Shown here piece by piece: positions 1 to 9,251 of a DNA stretch of 64,000 bases. The notes below the pieces were generated by a model. That model was not told the origin of the DNA and did not search any database. It worked only from the letters and a program-made list of their open reading frames with translations. Within the stretch, counting starts at the first letter, position 1. Every line of letters starts with the position of its first letter. This stretch comes from Thiogranum longum (GTDB lineage Bacteria > Pseudomonadota > Gammaproteobacteria > DSM-19610). Location of the stretch: positions 669,227 through 733,226 of the forward strand of contig NZ_SMFX01000001.1 in NCBI RefSeq assembly GCF_004339085.1, in the 5' to 3' direction. Position numbers and translations under genes: made by a program.

Positions 1-4
1 TGGG

Positions 5-679
5 TTGCCAAGCTGGTCGTCTGATTTATTCTGGAAGCCTGGAGTATTTGCTGATACGGCATTTCATATGGAAATATTTTCTGCATTACTGTTCTCACTG
101 GCGCTGATAGCGGCCTCGTTTGCTATCAATCGCTATTTGATAGGTGGACGGCTGGTTATTGATGGCTACCGGCTTGCGTTGACAGCATCGGCGGTTCTCC
201 TGCTTGCGGTCGTGGCTGAATCGCTGATCAATCCGCTTTACGAGCAGTTGTTTGGTGGCAAACTGTGGGAATACCGGGTCTTTCCGCTACACGACAGCAA
301 CGTCTCGGCGCTGGCCGCTTTCGTGTGGACTGCTTACGGCGTACACCTCTACTTTACCGGTCAGTCTCTGGATCTGAAGCTGGGAGGTCGCTGGAGCAGC
401 ACCGGTACCAAGGCTCTGATTGTCAGCTTCGAGGCACCTTTTGTCTTTGAGGTTAGTGGTAATCTTCTGTTTCTGCAGCTGATGAATAACTATTATGCGT
501 ATTATCTTCCCTCCGATGTCTATCACCTGACATCTTTCCGGGTAGTGCCGGTTTATATTTTCTGCATCTTCTTCGGCATGGTAATACTTAAACTGCTGGA
601 GCAGTTGCCGCGTTACCGGATGCTGCCTCCGGCGCTGTTTGCGGGCGGGATTGCCTACCTGTTCGCAGGAGCGACCTGA
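5..679 (+). CDS. Multi-pass inner-membrane protein, unknown function (5' end uncertain)
   Basis: The product is very hydrophobic, with about six predicted membrane helices separated by short loops. A conserved-looking loop near residues 88-100 of the long form (KLWEYRVFPLHDSN) suggests a defined family, but I do not recognise it. The frame stays open to the window edge. The TTG at 5 is only the first usable start seen, and an ATG at 68 would give 203 residues and begin directly with a membrane helix. Neither has a clear ribosome site, so the gene may also begin outside the window. It converges on folE2, with 15 bases between the two stops. Confidence 0.55.
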   Translation: MPSWSSDLFWKPGVFADTAFHMEIFSALLFSLALIAASFAINRYLIGGRLVIDGYRLALTASAVLLLAVVAESLINPLYEQLFGGKLWEYRVFPLHDSNVSALAAFVWTAYGVHLYFTGQSLDLKLGGRWSSTGTKALIVSFEAPFVFEVSGNLLFLQLMNNYYAYYLPSDVYHLTSFRVVPVYIFCIFFGMVILKLLEQLPRYRMLPPALFAGGIAYLFAGAT

Positions 680-694
680 GAACGTTTGCAACAA

Positions 695-1525
695 TCAACT
701 GTCGACCAGTTGATCCTTTTCCTTGTCGCGTTCGATCAGCGCATAGGCCGAGTGATTGTGTATGGACTCGAAGTTTTCTGATTCCACGATATAGGCGCTG
801 ATACGGTCATCTGTATTCAACGCAGCGGCGATATCCCGCACCATGTCTTCCACAAACTTCGGGTTGTCGTAGGCTTTTTCCGTGACGTATTTTTCATCCG
901 GGCGTTTGAGCAGGCCGTAGAGTTCACATGAAGCCTGGCCCTCGACCATGTCGATCAGTTCCTCTATCCAGACAAAATCACGCGTGGTAGCGGTGACTGT
1001 TACGTGTGAACGCTGGTTATGTGCGCCGCGCTCCGAGATTTTTTTCGAGCAGGGGCAAAGGCTGGTGACCGGTACGATGACCTTGATTTTCATTTTTGGT
1101 TTACCGTCGGAGATTTCCCCGATAAAGGAAACCTCGTAATCGAGCAGGCTTTGTACACCCGATATCGGCGCGGTTTTGTTGATGAAATAAGGGAAGCTCA
1201 TCTCGATGTGACCGGCTTCGGCTTCCAGACGTTCGGCCATTTCGCCGAGCATTTCCTTGAACGACTCGACGCCGATTTCGCGCTCGTGCAGGTTGAGAAT
1301 TTCCACGAAGCGTGACATGTGTGTACCTTTGAAATTGTGCGGCAGGTTCACGTACATGTTGAAATTGGCAATGGTGTGCTGTTCGCCTTCGCTGCGGTCT
1401 TTTACCCGCACCGGGTGGCGAATGTCCTTGATGCCGACCTTGTCGATGGCGATGTGGCGGGTGTCAGCGCTGTTCTGTACGTCAGCAATGGGGTTGTTGA
1501 CGGTGGCAGCCGTTGATTTACTCAT
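695..1525 (-). CDS. folE2: GTP cyclohydrolase FolE2 (type IB)
   Basis: Converts GTP to 7,8-dihydroneopterin triphosphate, the entry step to folate and, through QueD, to queuosine. The 276-residue length suits the FolE2/MptA (GCYH-IB) family. The family signature [18 protein letters not shown] lies at about residues 155-172 and includes the catalytic-type Cys157. A C-terminal [10 protein letters not shown] stretch (256-265) adds the usual histidines. FolE2 enzymes are not tied to zinc as FolE is, and in many bacteria they respond to zinc limitation. No Zur site was identified here. The ATG overlaps the queD stop (ATGA), so the two genes are translationally coupled at the end of the xseB-ispA-dxs-queD-folE2 operon. 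Confidence 0.95.
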   Translation of the reverse strand: MSKSTAATVNNPIADVQNSADTRHIAIDKVGIKDIRHPVRVKDRSEGEQHTIANFNMYVNLPHNFKGTHMSRFVEILNLHEREIGVESFKEMLGEMAERLEAEAGHIEMSFPYFINKTAPISGVQSLLDYEVSFIGEISDGKPKMKIKVIVPVTSLCPCSKKISERGAHNQRSHVTVTATTRDFVWIEELIDMVEGQASCELYGLLKRPDEKYVTEKAYDNPKFVEDMVRDIAAALNTDDRISAYIVESENFESIHNHSAYALIERDKEKDQLVDS

Positions 1526-1908
1526 GATTCATCCTCAGCGTAACGCACGCAGGCGCGTTCAGTTTCCCATAGCGTGACAGCATGAACGCGGATGCTTTCG
1601 TTGTTCAGTTGCGCCGACAGTTCCTGGTAAAAATATGCGGCGATGTTTTCAGCTGTCGGGTTAATGTCAGTGAATGGCTCCAGATCATTCAGGTAGCGAT
1701 GATCCAGTTTGGCCGCGATGTCGCGGGTGGCCTGTTTGATGACCTTGAAGTCCACGCCCATGCCCATCTTGTCCAGCGAACTGGCGCGAACTTCGGTTTC
1801 GACTTTCCAGTTGTGGCCATGCATACGCGCACAGGCGCCCGGGTACTCACGCAGAGTATGCGCAGAGGCGAAGTCCGTAACAATTTTCAGGGTATAACAG
1901 GCGGCCAC
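1522..1908 (-). CDS. queD: 6-carboxy-tetrahydropterin synthase QueD
   Basis: Acts on dihydroneopterin triphosphate in the 7-deazaguanine (preQ0/queuosine) pathway. From the GTG at 1908 the protein has 128 residues, as expected. It shows the zinc histidines H17 (FASAH) and H30/H32 (MHGHNW), the catalytic-type Cys26 and the C-terminal WETERA motif. The open frame continues upstream to 2076, but that would overlap dxs. The GTG follows AGGA at reasonable spacing and places the protein start where the family normally begins. It lies 28 bases after dxs and overlaps the folE2 start, so one transcript supplies both successive pterin enzymes. Confidence 0.93.
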   Translation of the reverse strand: MAACYTLKIVTDFASAHTLREYPGACARMHGHNWKVETEVRASSLDKMGMGVDFKVIKQATRDIAAKLDHRYLNDLEPFTDINPTAENIAAYFYQELSAQLNNESIRVHAVTLWETERACVRYAEDES

Positions 1909-1936
1909 ACTAATTCCTGACTGAAAAGGTAGGATT

Positions 1937-3829
1937 TTAGTCGACCGCACGCAGCGTTGCAATTCGTGCCGCCAGTTCCCGCTGGATCCTGTGGTAAATA
2001 CTGTCGCTATCCAGGCCACATTCGGCGAGCTGCTCCTCACGACTGGCGTGCTCAATGAAATGATCCGGAATTCCAAGGTGAGTCAAGGGGATAGTGATGT
2101 CGTGGGCAGCCAGGGATTCGGCTACTGCGCTACCGGCGCCACCGCTGATAGCGTTGTCTTCCAGTGTTACCAACATGCGGTGGTTAGCCGTCAGCTCACA
2201 TACACAGGCTTCGTCCAGAGGCTTGATAAAGCGCATATTGACTACGGTGGCATCCAGTTTTTCCCCGGCTTCAAGCGCTGCGGTCAGTGTGCTGCCGAAG
2301 GCCAGCAGGGCCACATCCTTACCTTTGCGGCATACCTGCGCCTTACCGATTTCCAGGGTATCCAGGTCGGAATCGACCTCCACGCCCGGCCCGGTACCCC
2401 GCGGGTAACGCACGGCTGCTGGCCCCTCATGCCTGAAACCGGTCGACAGCATCTTGCGGCACTCGTTTTCGTCAGCTGGTGCCATCAGCAGCATGTTGGG
2501 GATGCAGCGCAGGAAACTCAGGTCGAAATTACCCGAGTGGGTCGGCCCGTCCGCCCCGACCAGTCCACCCCGGTCTATGGCGAACAGAACGGGCAGGTTT
2601 TGCAGGGCGACATCGTGGATCAGTTGATCGTAGGCACGCTGCAGGAATGTGGAGTAGATCGCGACCACCGGTCTGATACCTTCACAGGCCAGTCCGGCAG
2701 CCAGGGTGATACTGTGTTGCTCGGCAATACCGACATCAAAGTAACGATCAGGGAACTGTTCGGAAAATCCCACCAGCCCGGAGCCTTCACGCATGGCCGG
2801 TGTAATACCGACCAACTTGTCATCGGCAAGGGCCATGTCACAGATCCAGTCCGAGAATACGCGGGTGTAGGTTTTCCCCGTGGGAGTGCCACCACCCTGA
2901 CTTTCGCCCGTTTCAGGATCAAATTTGCCAATGCCGTGAAATTTGCAGGGGTTGTTTTCTGCCGGGGCATAGCCTTTGCCCTTGCGGGTGACAACGTGCA
3001 GAAGTTGCGGGCCATTCAGTTGGCGCACATTGCGCAGGGTGGTAACAACTGCGTCCAGGTCATGGCCGTCGATAGGGCCAATATAATTGAAGCCAAGTTC
3101 TTCAAACAGGGTGCCGGGTATAACCATGCCCTTCATGTGTTCTTCGGCACGTCGCGCCAGCTCCCATACGGTGGGCATTTTCTGCAGGACTTTTTTACTG
3201 CCTTCGCGCATGGTGGCGTAGGTGCGACCGGACAGAATACGCGCCAGGTAATTGGACAGGCCACCGACATTGGGCGAAATCGACATGTCGTTATCATTCA
3301 GTACCACCAGCAGATTGGCATCCAGCGTACCGGCGTGGTTAAGCGCCTCGAAGGCCTGACCGGCCGTCATGGCGCCGTCACCGATAATGGCGGCTACACG
3401 CCGGTTGTTGCCTTCCTGTGTAGCGGCAATAGCCATACCCAGTGCGGCGCTGATAGAGGTGCTGGAATGCCCGACTCCAAAGGCGTCGTAAGGGCTTTCA
3501 TCGCGCTTGGGAAACCCGGCCAGCCCGCCTTTCTGGCGGATACTGCTCATCTGCTCCCGGCGGCCGGTGATAATCTTGTGCAGGTAGCTCTGGTGGCCCA
3601 CATCCCACACCAGCTTGTCATCCGGCGTATTGAAAACATAGTGCAGTGCGAGTGTCACTTCCACCGTACCCAGGTTGGCCGCCAGATGGCCACCGGTGGA
3701 CGACACCGATTCAATCATGAACTGGCGGGATTCACGCGCCAGTGCGCGTAACTGGGCCATGTCAAGGAGGCGCAGATCTGCGGGTGAGTCGATCTGGTTC
3801 AACAGGCTGTTTGGGTCTACAGTTTTCAT
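1937..3829 (-). CDS. dxs: 1-deoxy-D-xylulose-5-phosphate synthase
   Basis: First enzyme of the MEP isoprenoid pathway, joining pyruvate and glyceraldehyde 3-phosphate with thiamine diphosphate. The 630-residue product has the early motif [15 protein letters not shown] (43-57), the TPP/Mg motif GDGAMTAGQ (150-158) followed by N180, and the transketolase central motif DVGIAEQHS. The C-terminal transketolase domain is complete. I chose the ATG at 3829 because SPADLRLL then sits at the usual distance from the N-terminus. A TTG at 3886 would add 19 residues. It follows ispA by about 70 bases, the common ispA-dxs pairing for prenyl diphosphate supply. Confidence 0.97.
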   Translation of the reverse strand: MKTVDPNSLLNQIDSPADLRLLDMAQLRALARESRQFMIESVSSTGGHLAANLGTVEVTLALHYVFNTPDDKLVWDVGHQSYLHKIITGRREQMSSIRQKGGLAGFPKRDESPYDAFGVGHSSTSISAALGMAIAATQEGNNRRVAAIIGDGAMTAGQAFEALNHAGTLDANLLVVLNDNDMSISPNVGGLSNYLARILSGRTYATMREGSKKVLQKMPTVWELARRAEEHMKGMVIPGTLFEELGFNYIGPIDGHDLDAVVTTLRNVRQLNGPQLLHVVTRKGKGYAPAENNPCKFHGIGKFDPETGESQGGGTPTGKTYTRVFSDWICDMALADDKLVGITPAMREGSGLVGFSEQFPDRYFDVGIAEQHSITLAAGLACEGIRPVVAIYSTFLQRAYDQLIHDVALQNLPVLFAIDRGGLVGADGPTHSGNFDLSFLRCIPNMLLMAPADENECRKMLSTGFRHEGPAAVRYPRGTGPGVEVDSDLDTLEIGKAQVCRKGKDVALLAFGSTLTAALEAGEKLDATVVNMRFIKPLDEACVCELTANHRMLVTLEDNAISGGAGSAVAESLAAHDITIPLTHLGIPDHFIEHASREEQLAECGLDSDSIYHRIQRELAARIATLRAVD

Positions 3830-3901
3830 GCAACGCTGGACGGCAGGGAAGCGGTCAATTATCGGTGTTGACGGGCTGCGAGGCAAGCAAATCGACCTGC
3901 T

Positions 3902-4837
3902 TCAGGTGCTCCGTTCGACAATATATTGTGAAATCCAGCGCAACGGATCGGCGTTTTCGTCCAGATCGGACAGTGCCTCGAGAGCGGCACTGTGCAGCTC
4001 CTGGGCGCGTTCGCGGGCCCCTGCCAACCCCAGCAGGGCGGGGTAGGTGGGTTTGTCCAGGGCGCGATCGGCACCCGCCTGCTTACCCAGTTGCTCGGTA
4101 TTGCCGGTGACGTCAAGTATGTCATCCTGCACCTGGAAGGCCAGTCCGATGTACTTGCCATAGTGGTCGAGCGCGCGTGTCAGGGTTTCGTCGGCATTCT
4201 CAGCGCATAGCGCACCCAGCAGCACAGCAGCACGTATCAGCATACCGGTTTTGTGAATGTGCATATCTTCCAGTTCGGCGATACCCAGCGTTTTGCCCAC
4301 AGCCGCCAGGTCTATGGCCTGCCCGCCGACCATACCGCGCGAGCCGGAGGCCAACGCGAGGCGTTCGATCATGGCCAGTCTCTGTGGTGCCGGTATACCA
4401 CCCATGTCCGCGTGGGACAGCAGGTAAAAAGCCTGGGCCTGCAGGGCATCGCCGGCCAGTATGGCTTCCGCCTCACCAAATGCTTTGTGGCAGCTGGGTT
4501 TGCCGCGGCGCAGGTCATCGTCGTCCATGGCCGGCAGGTCATCGTGTATTAAAGAATATACGTGGATACACTCGATGGCACAGGCGGCGACATCGAGTTG
4601 TTTGCCGCGGGCGCCCAGCGCATGGCCGGCGGCATACACCAGTACCGGGCGAATACGTTTTCCACCATCAAGCACGGCATAACGCATGGCGGCATGCAGC
4701 TGTGTCGGGAGTGTATCCGTATCGGGCAGGAATTGCCGGAGCGCTGCTTCAACGCGTTGCTGGCAGTCAGCCAGAAAGCTGTCCAGGTCAGTCAGGGTCT
4801 GTGTCACTTTGGAAAGGCTCAAGCGCTGCCTGGCCAT
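3902..4837 (-). CDS. ispA: Farnesyl diphosphate synthase (polyprenyl synthetase family)
   Basis: Condenses IPP with DMAPP and GPP to farnesyl diphosphate for quinones and undecaprenol. The first aspartate-rich motif is DDLPAMDDDDLRRGK and the second is FQVQDDILD, both complete. GGKRIRP near residue 59 is the substrate-binding lysine/arginine signature. The ATG at 4837 overlaps xseB by about 50 bases and has GGAAAAGG just upstream. A GTG at 4807 would shorten the protein to 301 residues, closer to the usual 299, so the start is uncertain by ten codons. It is the second gene of the xseB-ispA-dxs operon. Confidence 0.95.
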   Translation of the reverse strand: MARQRLSLSKVTQTLTDLDSFLADCQQRVEAALRQFLPDTDTLPTQLHAAMRYAVLDGGKRIRPVLVYAAGHALGARGKQLDVAACAIECIHVYSLIHDDLPAMDDDDLRRGKPSCHKAFGEAEAILAGDALQAQAFYLLSHADMGGIPAPQRLAMIERLALASGSRGMVGGQAIDLAAVGKTLGIAELEDMHIHKTGMLIRAAVLLGALCAENADETLTRALDHYGKYIGLAFQVQDDILDVTGNTEQLGKQAGADRALDKPTYPALLGLAGARERAQELHSAALEALSDLDENADPLRWISQYIVERST

Positions 4838-5036
4838 CCTTTTCCAGCAGGATTTGTACTTTTTGTTCGGCTTCTTTTAACGCGGTCTGGCAGGCACGAG
4901 TGAGTTGTACGCCGCGCTCGAACTGTTTCAGCGACTCATCGAGGCTCAGGTCACCCTGTTCCATTTGTTCGACCAGGCTTTCCAGCTCCGCGAGGGCTGT
5001 TTCAAAGTCAGGCATTTTCTTGCTGCGTTTTGCCAC
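4788..5036 (-). CDS. xseB: Exodeoxyribonuclease VII small subunit
   Basis: The 82-residue XseB partners XseA, which is encoded about 41 kb away at 46449-47792, to form the single-strand-specific exonuclease VII. The family core FETALAELESLVEQMEQGDLSLDESLKQFERG is intact (residues 11-42), including the LEQGDLSLEESL-type hairpin. The lysine-rich start MAKRSKKM is also typical. It opens the minus-strand operon with ispA and dxs. The start is clear because the core lies directly after it. Confidence 0.95.
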   Translation of the reverse strand: MAKRSKKMPDFETALAELESLVEQMEQGDLSLDESLKQFERGVQLTRACQTALKEAEQKVQILLEKDGQAALEPFQSDTDPD

Positions 5037-5210
5037 GTCGGCTCTCCGTTATCCGGGAGCGTACGTTACAAGTGCGGGTCGGGAAGGTCAAACATGCCCG
5101 CCATGTCACCCACCCCCTCCCGGATCTGTTCCGTGTATGCCCAATGAAAGACCACCTTTGCCCATAACTTGCCCCTCGGCAATATCCCGTGTCAAAGCGG
5201 GCACTGCATC

Positions 5211-5768
5211 TCAACTATCAATCAGCAGGTGCCCGAAATAGGCGAATATGCCGATCATGACACCTGTGAAAAGCTGGGCGTGAACCAGGTAGGAGAGTTT
5301 CTTTAACTCTATTGGCGAATACCGCCATGTAAGGAACATGCCAAATAACCCTTGCCAGATGACCAGCGCCAACACAGCCGGAAAGAACAAAACCCGCATA
5401 GGTGCGGTTCCCATCAGTGCAATGTGCAACAGGATAATTGCCACTGTTGCGATTCCGACGTAGACGTGGGTTCTATCTAAAAAACCCAGTAAATGCTGGA
5501 AAAGCGATGCGGTGGCGGGTGGGGAATAGTCCGGAAGCAAGCGCTTTGCAAGCGCGCCTTTGCCCATCACCAGTTTCAACAGGGTGCGCGCGTAAATAAA
5601 CAGCAACGCCCATAACCCGGCCTCGCCAAAGCTCTCTCCCATCTCGCTGAGAAATGTTTCGCGCTCAGGTATTGGCGGATAGACTGTATAGACATATACG
5701 AAATACACAATCGACGCGAACAGGACGATCGCGGTGTAAATCAAAATATCCTTGAAACTCCTTATCAT
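5211..5768 (-). CDS. Small integral membrane protein with paired helix histidines, possible b-type heme protein
   Basis: The 185-residue protein has about five hydrophobic helices (roughly 9-30, 48-67, 98-118, 124-146, 160-183). Histidines occur in helix pairs: H101 and H115 in one helix, H163 and H180 in another. This 14-17 residue spacing resembles the b-heme ligation of cytochrome b561 or ferric-reductase-like proteins. The heme idea is inference from spacing; I cannot name the family. It stands alone between the xseB operon and rubrerythrin and is transcribed away from the latter, so the 5769-6017 gap holds both promoters. Confidence 0.7.
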   Translation of the reverse strand: MIRSFKDILIYTAIVLFASIVYFVYVYTVYPPIPERETFLSEMGESFGEAGLWALLFIYARTLLKLVMGKGALAKRLLPDYSPPATASLFQHLLGFLDRTHVYVGIATVAIILLHIALMGTAPMRVLFFPAVLALVIWQGLFGMFLTWRYSPIELKKLSYLVHAQLFTGVMIGIFAYFGHLLIDS

Positions 5769-5919
5769 CTGTAATCTGCCACAAAAGTTCAGGTGCCGGC
5801 TGGCTTACCCGGGTATCCTGGATCGTCGGCGCTGCCGGGCATAAAAGCGGGTCACCGGTGAGTCGAAAAACACCGACAAGTCAACACTAACACCTGTATT
5901 ATGGTGCGTGAATAAGCAA

Positions 5920-5948
5920 TTGACAGACACAAGATACTGAGCTAAATT
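5920..5948 (+). promoter_or_regulatory. Sigma70-type promoter for rubrerythrin
   Basis: A perfect -35 TTGACA (5920-5925) is followed by exactly 17 bases and a -10-like TAAATT (5943-5948). It lies 69 bases upstream of the rubrerythrin ATG and points at it. The near-consensus spacing makes it the best promoter in this intergenic region. Confidence 0.7.
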
Positions 5949-5957
5949 CTTCCCCAG

Positions 5958-5974
5958 TTTAGATTCAGTCTAAA
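5958..5974. promoter_or_regulatory. Palindromic operator-like site downstream of the rubrerythrin promoter
   Basis: TTTAGA-TTCAG-TCTAAA is a perfect 6-base inverted repeat around a 5-base centre. It starts 10 bases after the -10 element, around the expected transcription start. That position suits a repressor site. The binding protein is unknown; a peroxide- or iron-responsive regulator is only a guess from the gene it controls. Confidence 0.5.
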
Positions 5975-6017
5975 TAGCGACACGAACGATTTTTTCATCT
6001 ATCCGGAGGCACCAAAC

Positions 6018-6437
6018 ATGGACCTGAAAGGAAGTAAAACCGAAGACAATCTGAAAGCTGCATTTTCCGGCGAGTCTCAGGCTAACCGTCGTTACCTGTA
6101 TTTTGCAGCCAAGGCTGACGTTGAGGGTTATAACGATGTTGCTGCTGTGTTCCGTTCCACTGCCGAAGGTGAAACCGGTCACGCCCACGGTCACCTGGAG
6201 TACCTGGAAGCGGTGGGTGATCCGGCAACCGGTCTGCCGATCGGCGGCACCAGCGATAATCTGAAGGCGGCTATTGCCGGCGAGACTCACGAGTACACCG
6301 ATATGTACCCGGGGATGGCCAAGGCTGCACGTGATGAAGGTTTTGACGAGATTGCCGACTGGTTTGAGACTTTGGCCAAGGCCGAGCGTTCACACGCCAA
6401 TCGTTTCCAGAAGGCGCTGGACGCACTGGACGACTGA
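6018..6437 (+). CDS. Rubrerythrin (diiron domain only)
   Basis: Non-heme diiron protein expected to reduce hydrogen peroxide in the cytoplasm. The 139 residues form the ferritin-like four-helix domain with two E-x-x-H helices ([10 protein letters not shown] near 51-60 and [11 protein letters not shown] near 121-131) plus the further glutamates EYTDMY. The C-terminal rubredoxin domain of classical rubrerythrins is absent, so electrons must come from a separate partner. It begins [16 protein letters not shown], typical of the short form, after a GGAGG ribosome site. The two following genes, an Fe-S heterodisulfide-reductase-like protein and DUF3501, recur with short rubrerythrins and are candidates for that partner. 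Confidence 0.95.
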   Translation: MDLKGSKTEDNLKAAFSGESQANRRYLYFAAKADVEGYNDVAAVFRSTAEGETGHAHGHLEYLEAVGDPATGLPIGGTSDNLKAAIAGETHEYTDMYPGMAKAARDEGFDEIADWFETLAKAERSHANRFQKALDALDD

Positions 6438-6477
6438 TGGCTGTGTCTGCTGCCGGTTTCTGATGAAGAAACCGGTA

Positions 6478-6512
6478 GGGCCGGGAACACCCTCCTGGTG
6501 TTTTCCCGGCCC
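6478..6512 (+). terminator. Strong hairpin after rubrerythrin
   Basis: GGGCCGGGAACACC (6478-6491) pairs with GGTG-TTTTCCCGGCCC (6497-6512) around a 5-base loop, with two extra T's on the 3' side. A second, weaker hairpin precedes it at about 6453-6475. No long T tract follows, so it may attenuate rather than stop transcription, making rubrerythrin more abundant than the two downstream genes. Confidence 0.6.
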
Positions 6513-6601
6513 GATTTCCCTCCCGGCGCTACGCGCCGGTGCGGGGAGCCCCGAATTTTCTGGCCCGCCCCGGGCCACCCTGAATAGCCCGGAGATTTGC
6601 G

Positions 6602-7936
6602 ATGTCTGTTCGTGAAGGCAATCTGGAAGCCCCTACTCGTCACCCGCTGGACTGGAAAAACCCTGATTTCTACGATGAAAACCTGCTGGTGCAGGAGCTT
6701 GAGCGGGTGTTCGATATCTGTCACGGGTGTCGAAGATGCTTTAGTCTTTGTAATGCATTTCCCACCCTGTTTGACGCCATTGACGAATCATCAACCATGG
6801 AACTCGATGGCGTGGACAAGCGCGTCTTCTGGCAGGTGGTGGATCACTGTTACCTGTGTGACATGTGTTATATGACCAAGTGCCCGTATGTGCCGCCGCA
6901 TGAATGGAATGTCGATTTCCCGCACCTGATGTTGCGCGCCAAGGCGGTAAAACATGCGCAGGGCAAGACGCGGGTACGTGACCGGATTTTAAGTTCAACC
7001 GACACAGTTGGCATGCTTGCCGGTATTCCCGTGGTCAGCGGCGTCGTCAATGCCGTAAACCATAACAAGGTGGGGCGGCGCGTCCTGGAAGAGTTGCTGG
7101 AAGTCCATCCCGATGCGCACTTGCCTGAGTACCACAGTGACAAGTTGCGCAGTCGCGTGGAGATTACCCGAAACCAGGACGCTAATGCTGCTCCCGAAGC
7201 CGGTCCGACGCGAGGCAAGGTGGCGTTGTTTGCCACCTGTTACGGCAACTACAACGAGCCGGATCTTGGGGAAGACCTGATTGCAATATTTGAGCACAAC
7301 GACATCCCTGTGCGCCTGGTGGATACCGAGCGTTGTTGCGGAATGCCCAAGCTGGAGCTGGGTGATCTGCAGGCCGTGGAGAAAGCGAAAGAGGTAAACA
7401 TACCACAGCTGGTTTCCCTGGTTGACAAGGGATGGGACATTGTCGCACCGGTTCCCTCCTGTGTGTTGATGTTCAAGCAGGAGCTGCCGCTGATGTTCCC
7501 GGATGATGAGGATGTGGCGAAGGTGCGTGACGCTATCTATGATCCCTTCGAGTACCTGATGATCCGTCACAAGCATGACCTGTTGAAAACGGACTTCAGT
7601 CACAGCCTCGGTAATATTTCCTATCACGTTGCCTGCCATCTGCGTGTACAGAATATCGGTATGAAAACCCGCGAGCTGTTGCAACTGGTGCCGGATACCA
7701 GCGTCGATGCCATCGAGCGTTGTTCGGGGCACGATGGTACCTACGCAGTGAAAAAAGAGTTCCACGAAATTTCCATGAAGATTGGCAAGCCTGTCGTGAA
7801 CCGTGTGCAGAAGGCAAGCCCTGACCACTATTCCAGTGACTGCCCGATGGCCGGTCACCAGATCGAGAACGGGCTGGAGAATGGCAAGGCGCCGGACCAC
7901 CCGCTCAAGCTGTTGCGTATGGCGTACGGCATTTGA
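6602..7936 (+). CDS. Fe-S oxidoreductase, GlpC/HdrD-like (rubrerythrin-associated)
   Basis: A 444-residue protein with two N-terminal 4Fe-4S motifs: C40-x2-C-x2-C-x3-C50 ([13 protein letters not shown]) and C83-x2-C-x2-C-x4-CP95 ([13 protein letters not shown]). Two CCG-type domains follow, seen as [11 protein letters not shown] and [16 protein letters not shown] with CHLR upstream. This is the layout of HdrD and GlpC, which pass electrons between Fe-S clusters and a thiol, disulfide or quinone partner. No FAD domain or membrane helix is evident, so it is probably a soluble electron carrier. Flanked by rubrerythrin and DUF3501, it is best read as an electron donor for peroxide reduction, though that role is inferred from context. 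GGAG precedes the ATG. Confidence 0.88.
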   Translation: MSVREGNLEAPTRHPLDWKNPDFYDENLLVQELERVFDICHGCRRCFSLCNAFPTLFDAIDESSTMELDGVDKRVFWQVVDHCYLCDMCYMTKCPYVPPHEWNVDFPHLMLRAKAVKHAQGKTRVRDRILSSTDTVGMLAGIPVVSGVVNAVNHNKVGRRVLEELLEVHPDAHLPEYHSDKLRSRVEITRNQDANAAPEAGPTRGKVALFATCYGNYNEPDLGEDLIAIFEHNDIPVRLVDTERCCGMPKLELGDLQAVEKAKEVNIPQLVSLVDKGWDIVAPVPSCVLMFKQELPLMFPDDEDVAKVRDAIYDPFEYLMIRHKHDLLKTDFSHSLGNISYHVACHLRVQNIGMKTRELLQLVPDTSVDAIERCSGHDGTYAVKKEFHEISMKIGKPVVNRVQKASPDHYSSDCPMAGHQIENGLENGKAPDHPLKLLRMAYGI

Positions 7937-7981
7937 CATTGCCCGGTAACTGACATGAAAACAATCGAAGGCGAGGCCTCC

Positions 7982-8566
7982 ATGCAAAAACTTTCACGTT
8001 CGGATCTTTATAGTCTGGAAGAATACTCGACCCTGCGTAACGAGTTTCGTCAGCAGTTGATGGCACACAAGAAGAATCGTCGTTTGCCGTTGGGTGATAT
8101 AGCGGCGCTCTACTTTGAAGATCGCCTGACCATGCAGTACCAGATCCAGGAAATGTTGCGCGTTGAGCGCATCTTTGAAAGTGAAGGTATCCAGGAAGAA
8201 CTGGATGCGTACAATCCGTTGATTCCGGATGGCAGTAACCTGAAGGCCACCTTTATGATCGAGGTGCCGGATGAAGATGTGCGGCGCAACAAGCTGGCCG
8301 AACTGAAAGGTATCGAGGACGAGGTGTGGTTACGTGTCGAGGGTTTCGATCCGGTGTTTGCGATTGCCGACGAAGACCTGGAGCGTGAAAACGAGGAGAA
8401 GACCTCCTCGGTACATTTTATGCGCTTTGAGCTGACGCCTGACATGGTGGCGGCCGCCAAACAGGGTGCTGCTCTCGGTGCGGGTATCAGCCATGCTGCC
8501 TACACGGTTCAGCTGGAGCCACTGCCAGAAAATATACGCGCTGCCCTGGTAGTTGATCTCGACTGA
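7982..8566 (+). CDS. DUF3501 family protein
   Basis: The 194-residue protein matches the DUF3501 family by its start (LSRSDLYSLEEYSTLRNEFR), the LYFEDRLTMQYQIQEMLR segment and its constant position after rubrerythrin and the Hdr-like gene. It is soluble, acidic and has no cysteines or cofactor motif that I can see, so its biochemistry is unknown. I prefer the ATG at 7982, which has GGCGAGG upstream, over the ATG at 7955, which has no ribosome site. It is probably cotranscribed with the Fe-S protein 45 bases upstream. Confidence 0.85.
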   Translation: MQKLSRSDLYSLEEYSTLRNEFRQQLMAHKKNRRLPLGDIAALYFEDRLTMQYQIQEMLRVERIFESEGIQEELDAYNPLIPDGSNLKATFMIEVPDEDVRRNKLAELKGIEDEVWLRVEGFDPVFAIADEDLERENEEKTSSVHFMRFELTPDMVAAAKQGAALGAGISHAAYTVQLEPLPENIRAALVVDLD

Positions 8567-8649
8567 CCACCAGTCACTTTTTCAAGAAAAAACGACGAGT
8601 TGCCGTTAAACTCCCCTGCAGGTTCACCTAAATACACAGGGAGTACAGC

Positions 8650-9234
8650 ATGAGCACAGGGAGCATTTTCTGGATTGTCATCGGGCTTGTACTGGTTGTC
8701 GTGCTGGTGTACGGCATCCAGATCTACAACCGGCTGGTCTCGCTCAAACACAATGTATCCAAGGCCTGGTCAAATATCGACGTCCTGCTCAAGCAACGTC
8801 ATGATGAATTACCCAAGCTGGTGGAAGTCTGCAAGCAGTACATGGGTTACGAGCAGGAGACGTTGCAGAAAGTCATGGAGGCCCGATCGCAGGTCGCGCA
8901 GGCCCGGGAAGGTGGAAATATGCCGGCACTGGGGGCCGCCGAATCCCGGCTTCGGCTGGGACTGGGCAACCTGTTTGCGCTGGCCGAGGCCTACCCGGAC
9001 CTTAAGGCGGATACGACTTTCCAGCATTTGCAGGATCGTATTTCGGCCCTGGAAAACAGCATAGCCGACCGGCGTGAGTACTATAACGAAAGCGTCAACC
9101 TCAATAATATCCGTATCGAACAGTTTCCGGATGTCATCATTGCCAGCAAATTCGGTTTTGGGCCTTTCGAATTACTCGAGTTCAGTGACGAAGAGACTGC
9201 CGATGTAAATGTCGGTCGTCTGTTCAACGGCTGA
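8650..9234 (+). CDS. lemA: LemA family protein
   Basis: One N-terminal membrane helix (about residues 6-24) is followed by the helical LemA domain: YNRLVSLKHNVSKAWSNIDVLLKQRHDELPKLVEV, then a long coiled region and the ending FNEYYNxxVxxxN-like stretch RREYYNESVNLNNIRIEQFP. Length (194) is normal. LemA proteins are widespread bacterial membrane proteins of uncertain role, often beside membrane proteases or TPM/GIDE proteins. Here the partner is the GIDE-domain gene 17 bases downstream, so both probably act together at the inner membrane. The ATG has GGGAG upstream. Confidence 0.93.
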   Translation: MSTGSIFWIVIGLVLVVVLVYGIQIYNRLVSLKHNVSKAWSNIDVLLKQRHDELPKLVEVCKQYMGYEQETLQKVMEARSQVAQAREGGNMPALGAAESRLRLGLGNLFALAEAYPDLKADTTFQHLQDRISALENSIADRREYYNESVNLNNIRIEQFPDVIIASKFGFGPFELLEFSDEETADVNVGRLFNG

Positions 9235-9251
9235 AGCCGGTTATCCCTCCT

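Noticed and set aside
1991..3751. 586-codon open frame on the plus strand
   Set aside because: It lies entirely opposite dxs, has no family resemblance, and is the kind of long antisense frame that GC-rich codon use produces.
5008..5214. 68-codon open frame on the minus strand before xseB
   Set aside because: It overlaps the xseB start and has an Arg-rich composition with no ribosome site.
4177..5241. 354-codon open frame on the plus strand
   Set aside because: It lies opposite ispA and xseB; its protein is rich in Arg and Pro with no motif.
6995..7987. 330-codon open frame on the minus strand
   Set aside because: It is antisense to the Hdr-like gene, whose cysteine motifs are clear.
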